A stretch of DNA of 64,000 nucleotides from Bacillota bacterium. Its GTDB lineage: Bacteria > Bacillota > Bacilli > Bacillales > Cytobacillaceae. Under the pieces are notes generated by a model. It had not been told where the DNA came from, did not search any database, and saw only the letters and a program-made list of their open reading frames with translations. The DNA is taken from assembly GCA_030705955.1 (NCBI GenBank), contig JAUZPL010000002.1, positions 1 to 64,000 of the forward strand, written 5' to 3'. Of the stretch, positions 61,339-64,000 are shown in pieces. Position 1 is the first letter of the stretch; each line of letters starts with the position of its first letter. The position numbers were made by a program, and so were the translations under genes.

Positions 61339-61371
61339 GTTCTTTTAAAAGAACGATTTCTAAATTATAAT
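61339..61371 (+). promoter_or_regulatory. SinR-type operator and -10 of the second peptide operon
   Basis: GTTCTTTTAAAAGAAC (61339-61354) is a perfect 16-bp palindrome of the same class as the lasso and eps sites. TATAAT follows at 61366-61371; the palindrome then covers the -35 position, where no consensus -35 is seen. Confidence 0.65.
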
Positions 61372-61441
61372 AATTAAATCAAGGTATATTTAAGTGAAAT
61401 AGGATAATAAATTGCTCTGAATATATTTTTTTTTATTATTT

Positions 61442-61457
61442 GTTCTTTATAATGAAC
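61442..61457. promoter_or_regulatory. SinR-type operator just before the second precursor gene
   Basis: GTTCTTTATAATGAAC matches the 16-bp palindrome with one departure and ends 6 nt before the AAAGGAGG ribosome binding site, the same placement as the second eps site at 37420. Confidence 0.6.
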
Positions 61458-61477
61458 GATTTAAAGGAGGTGAAATA

Positions 61478-61717
61478 ATGCAAAGGGAAAAAATATATTC
61501 TCCCCCAATGGTATTAAGCCATCAAACAATCCAGTTTGAGACTAGACATAGTTGGAATCCTGGAAAAGGAAATTCACCTGTCTCAGATGGAAATGGTGGA
61601 ATTAACTTCCCAAATGATTCAAATCCGAATCCAACACCATGTGGAGCCGGAGCTCCAGGAAATAGTGATAAAAAAGGGTTAAGTGGAATAGGGCAGTGTA
61701 ATCCAAAGGTTAATTAA
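61478..61717 (+). CDS. Putative RiPP precursor, 79 aa, Gly/Asn/Pro-rich with two Cys
   Basis: A short gene with a very strong AAAGGAGGTG before ATG 61478. The N terminus MQREKIYSPPMVLSHQTIQF has YxxP (Y7, P10) near the start, the leader signature read by PqqD-like proteins, as in the lasso precursor (W5xxP8). The rest is Gly/Asn/Pro/Ser-rich with C55 and C74 (NPTPCGAGAPGN and GIGQCNPKVN). It is followed by kinase, RRE, signal-peptidase-like and exporter genes, so it is the likely substrate. No known RiPP core class is recognised; no cyclase lies inside the window. Confidence 0.75.
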   Translation: MQREKIYSPPMVLSHQTIQFETRHSWNPGKGNSPVSDGNGGINFPNDSNPNPTPCGAGAPGNSDKKGLSGIGQCNPKVN

Positions 61718-61763
61718 AGGTGCAGGGAAGAACAATGGAAATACTCCATTAACTTCCCGCCTT
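61717..61763 (+). terminator. Two-tier hairpin after the second precursor gene
   Basis: Nested stems AAGG/CCTT, GGGAAG/CTTCCC and AATGGA/TCCATT form one long hairpin ending 30 nt before the kinase gene. It has no strong T-run, so it is more likely a dosage attenuator or mRNA stabiliser, as after the lasso precursor. Confidence 0.7.
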
Positions 61764-61793
61764 AATATTTAATAAATCTTTAAGGAGCTAAAA

Positions 61794-62579
61794 ATGAAGG
61801 GAATAAAAACAAAAATTGGCGACCAATTTATTCAAATTATATACGAACCAACAGTACTTTTTAACAGCTTTCTAAGAAATTTCCAACCAAATGTAGGCAG
61901 TGAAAATGATCAAGCAGATTTAATTATTAAGATAAAAGAAGGTTACGGCGTTCCGTTTGTAGATTACAAGGTAGACATAATAGAAGATCACAATCAAATA
62001 CTATATCGAAGGGCAGATTATTTGATTGAGGTAAACTCAACATTCAAATATGCGACCATTTCGGTCCATGATGAACTTGCCCTAAAGCATGCCATGATGA
62101 ATTTATATAGCTCCTTCATCGTCCACCATAATTGGGGGCTTCTCATCCATTCCTCCTGTGTAATTGAAAAAGGGAAAGTGCATATTTTCGCAGGGCAATC
62201 AGGTGCTGGAAAATCAACTGCAGCTAAACTTTCATACCCGAGAACACTCCTTTCCGATGAAGCAACCCTTGTAAAAATTACTCAAAACCAAATAACGGTT
62301 TTTAATTCTCCTTTTAGAAGCGAAATAGAGACGGATGATTTTAAAGGAAGCTTAGATGCAGCTAGTGTGCAAATCCTTTACCAAGCATTGCAAAATAATA
62401 GAGTAAAGTTAACAAGATCGGATGCCCTTCTTCAGTTAATGGATAAAGTTTTCTTTTGGCCACGTAGTCCAGAAGAAATAAAAACCATCATGAGGCTATT
62501 AACAATGTTGGTAAAAAATGTGCCTGTATTCGAATTATATTTCCAAAAAAACAATACCTTTTGGGAGTTGATCTCTTAA
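61794..62579 (+). CDS. HprK-like kinase of the second peptide cluster
   Basis: A 261-residue P-loop protein. GLLIHSSCVIEKGKVHIFAGQSGAGKSTAAKLS (Walker A GQSGAGKST at about 134-142) and LLSDEATLVKI (about 150-160, Asp-Glu where HprK has Asp-Asp) match the HprK-like kinases of lasso clusters. The first 110 residues differ from canonical HprK. It may phosphorylate the precursor; the acceptor residue is unknown. AAGGAG precedes ATG 61794; stop and next start overlap (TAATG). Confidence 0.8.
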   Translation: MKGIKTKIGDQFIQIIYEPTVLFNSFLRNFQPNVGSENDQADLIIKIKEGYGVPFVDYKVDIIEDHNQILYRRADYLIEVNSTFKYATISVHDELALKHAMMNLYSSFIVHHNWGLLIHSSCVIEKGKVHIFAGQSGAGKSTAAKLSYPRTLLSDEATLVKITQNQITVFNSPFRSEIETDDFKGSLDAASVQILYQALQNNRVKLTRSDALLQLMDKVFFWPRSPEEIKTIMRLLTMLVKNVPVFELYFQKNNTFWELIS

Positions 62580-62851
62580 TGACCCAGTATATTCAAAAGG
62601 CCAAATTTGAAAAAACGGAACTTGATGGAGAGTGGATTATTTTGAATACAGAAGATTTTACTGTTACGAAATTGAACGAGGTAGGGGGGCTCTGCTGGGC
62701 ATTATTAAATGAAATCCAAACGGTTGAAACTCTTACTCAGTCTTTGCTAGAAAAGTTCTCTTCCCAAAACAACATGGAGCAAGTCAAAAGAGACATAGAG
62801 GAGTTTTTGTCTCAGCTTGTTCACTGTGGATTAATTCAACATGTTGATTGA
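62579..62851 (+). CDS. PqqD-like RRE protein of the second peptide cluster
   Basis: A 90-residue stand-alone RRE. EWIILNTEDFTVTKLNEVGGLCWALLNEIQTVETL (about 18-52) and the helical end DIEEFLSQLVHCGLIQHV match the lasso B1 pattern, and it is clearly related to the gene at 33460. GGGAG at 62563 serves ATG 62579. Overlaps the next gene by 11 bp. Confidence 0.85.
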   Translation: MTQYIQKAKFEKTELDGEWIILNTEDFTVTKLNEVGGLCWALLNEIQTVETLTQSLLEKFSSQNNMEQVKRDIEEFLSQLVHCGLIQHVD

Positions 62852-63296
62852 TCAGGAAACTTTTAAGATCCTTAGAGCAGCTATCACAAAGGAAGGATGG
62901 GTAGAGCTGCCTGCTTATGGAAATAGTATGTACCCTTTGATTCAAAAGGGAGATATTTGTCGATTTATATTCTTTAAACCTTCTGTGGTAAAAAAGGGGG
63001 ATATTCTTTTATTTCAAACAACAAAAGGCCAATTAATTGCCCATCGATTTTATAGTACGGAAAGAATAAATCACATGCTTTATTACATTACAAAAGGGGA
63101 TACAAATCTTGGATTTGATAATCCGATATTGGAAAGTCAAGTAGTTGGAAGGTTAGTAAGCATTCAAAAAAAACATATCATTTTAAGACAAGGAAATGTA
63201 TTAACTGCCTTATGGGGAAAAATGATTCAATCTTTTCCACTCATCACAGGTATTTTAAGAAGCTATTTAAATAGGAATGACGGAGTGTCTACATAA
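62841..63296 (+). CDS. S26 (ER-type) signal-peptidase-like protein
   Basis: A 151-residue S24/S26-family protein. GNSMYPLIQKGD (nucleophile S29), KKGDILLF, AHRF (H68) and ITKGDTN (D87) reproduce the ER/SipW-type signal peptidase layout, in which His replaces the bacterial Lys base. No N-terminal TM anchor is present; a hydrophobic stretch lies only near the C terminus (about 124-140). Placed between RRE and exporter, it may cleave the precursor in place of the lasso-type B2 protease. TAATG-type junction with the exporter. Confidence 0.82.
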   Translation: MLIDQETFKILRAAITKEGWVELPAYGNSMYPLIQKGDICRFIFFKPSVVKKGDILLFQTTKGQLIAHRFYSTERINHMLYYITKGDTNLGFDNPILESQVVGRLVSIQKKHIILRQGNVLTALWGKMIQSFPLITGILRSYLNRNDGVST

Positions 63297-64000
63297 TGAA
63301 GGATCAGATCAAAGAGCTCATAAAACAGTATTTTGCCATGAAGGATATTCGAAGGACGTATTCGTTATTGAAACCTTTTATTTTAAAACAATGGAAGGCT
63401 TATTCTGCTCTTCTTCTTCTCTTACTGGTTGATATCTATTTAACGATTGCTTTTGCAAAGTTTTATGGACAAATAACAGATTCAGCCATACATGGAGGCT
63501 TTCATCAAATATTGACACTATTTCCCTACGGATCATTTCTTATTATGTTAAGTATTGTTGCAAATGTTTCCTATACCTATTTAGACACAGTTGCCACCAA
63601 TGGGGTTAAGAAGGATCTCAAGAACCATCTTTATCACCATATTTTACGGTTGCCTGAAGAAGAGACCTCGAATCTTCGTACAGGAGAGCTAATGGCCCAT
63701 TTTTCAAATGATATTCATGGAGTAGATGGGGTTATTGGAAATAGTCTTATTACGCTTATAAGAATGCCTATTATTTTCATTGTTGTCTTTTTTTATTTAA
63801 TGAAGGTAAATTTGATTTTATGTTTGCTAAGTTTAGCTATTGCTCCAATTTCAGCAATAGGGGGCATTGTATTTGGATTATACCTTCGAAAAAGTGGACG
63901 GATGATTCACAAGCTTGTTGGTGACATTAATAGCCATCTTAATGAGACTTTTCAAGGACTAAACGTTATTCGGTCCTTCACGCTTGAAAAAATGCAATAT
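63296..64000 (+). CDS. ABC exporter of the second peptide cluster (cut by window end)
   Basis: ATG 63296 with GGAG upstream; open for 235 codons to the window edge. Product MKDQIKELIKQYFAMKDIRR, then a membrane domain with YSALLLLLLVDIYLTIAF, the coupling region RLPEEETSNLRTGELMAHFSNDI (split: TGELMAHFSND is the typical exporter loop) and the following helix pair. The nucleotide-binding domain lies outside the window. It would export the second peptide. Confidence 0.88.
   Translation, partial: MKDQIKELIKQYFAMKDIRRTYSLLKPFILKQWKAYSALLLLLLVDIYLTIAFAKFYGQITDSAIHGGFHQILTLFPYGSFLIMLSIVANVSYTYLDTVATNGVKKDLKNHLYHHILRLPEEETSNLRTGELMAHFSNDIHGVDGVIGNSLITLIRMPIIFIVVFFYLMKVNLILCLLSLAIAPISAIGGIVFGLYLRKSGRMIHKLVGDINSHLNETFQGLNVIRSFTLEKMQY

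Noticed and set aside
60964-61477. A complete plus-strand gene in the gap before the second peptide operon
   Set aside because: No plus-strand frame with a ribosome binding site exists. The gap holds minus-strand gene remnants, a terminator and palindromes.

Overview
The window is AT-rich DNA from a Bacillaceae bacterium of the Bacillus/Neobacillus/Mesobacillus type. Indicators are strong AGGAGG ribosome binding sites, TTG/GTG starts, SigA promoters, an S-box (SAM) riboswitch, a Spo0E-family phosphatase, YugN/YugO, YteA and YozQ-like genes, and a Bacillus eps-type exopolysaccharide operon. No rRNA, tRNA, insertion sequence or CRISPR array was found.

Region 1 (1-30 kb) is ordinary chromosome: pgi, yugN and the K+ channel yugO; a Spo0E-like gene; a YkoS/YkoT-like lipid-linked sugar pair; LysE and amino-acid permeases; YteA; CDF and CorA metal transporters; pirin; a membrane diguanylate cyclase; two MFS exporters, one with a MarR repressor; and an aldose epimerase. 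Two non-coding tandem arrays stand out, at 1-206 (103-bp period made of about 21-bp subunits) and at 19.97-20.33 kb (seven 52-bp units). The block ends with a minus-strand operon metI-metC-yitJ-metH under one SAM riboswitch, covering trans-sulfuration and B12-dependent methionine synthesis.

Region 2 (30.1-37.3 kb) is a complete paeninodin-type lasso peptide cluster: cyclase, a 41-aa precursor too short for routine gene calling, an HprK-like precursor kinase, a PqqD-like recognition protein, a B2 leader protease, a nucleotidyltransferase and an ABC exporter. The predicted core has an A1-D9 ring and a C-terminal Ser that is the likely phosphorylation site.

Region 3 (37.3-60.7 kb) is an eps-like exopolysaccharide operon: Wzz/EpsA, a tyrosine-kinase-like EpsB without a Tyr tail, a candidate EAR antitermination RNA, many glycosyltransferases, an EpsG-like polymerase, a priming sugar transferase, EpsN-like aminotransferase, pyruvyl- and acyltransferases, a flippase and a SinR-like repressor gene inside the operon. 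One glycosyltransferase is frameshifted. The terminal pectate-lyase-fold gene and a small convergent gene are decayed.

Region 4 (61.2-64 kb, cut by the window edge) looks like a second, unfamiliar peptide system: a 79-aa Gly/Asn/Pro-rich precursor with a YxxP leader motif, an HprK-like kinase, a PqqD-like protein, an ER-type S26 signal-peptidase-like protein and an ABC exporter.

Regions 2-4 share one regulatory signature: 16-bp inverted repeats of the SinR half-site (GTTCTTT-NN-AAAGAAC) before the lasso operon, in the spacer of the eps promoter, beside the EAR element and before the second peptide operon. The inference is that a SinR-type biofilm switch controls matrix polysaccharide and two peptide products together.
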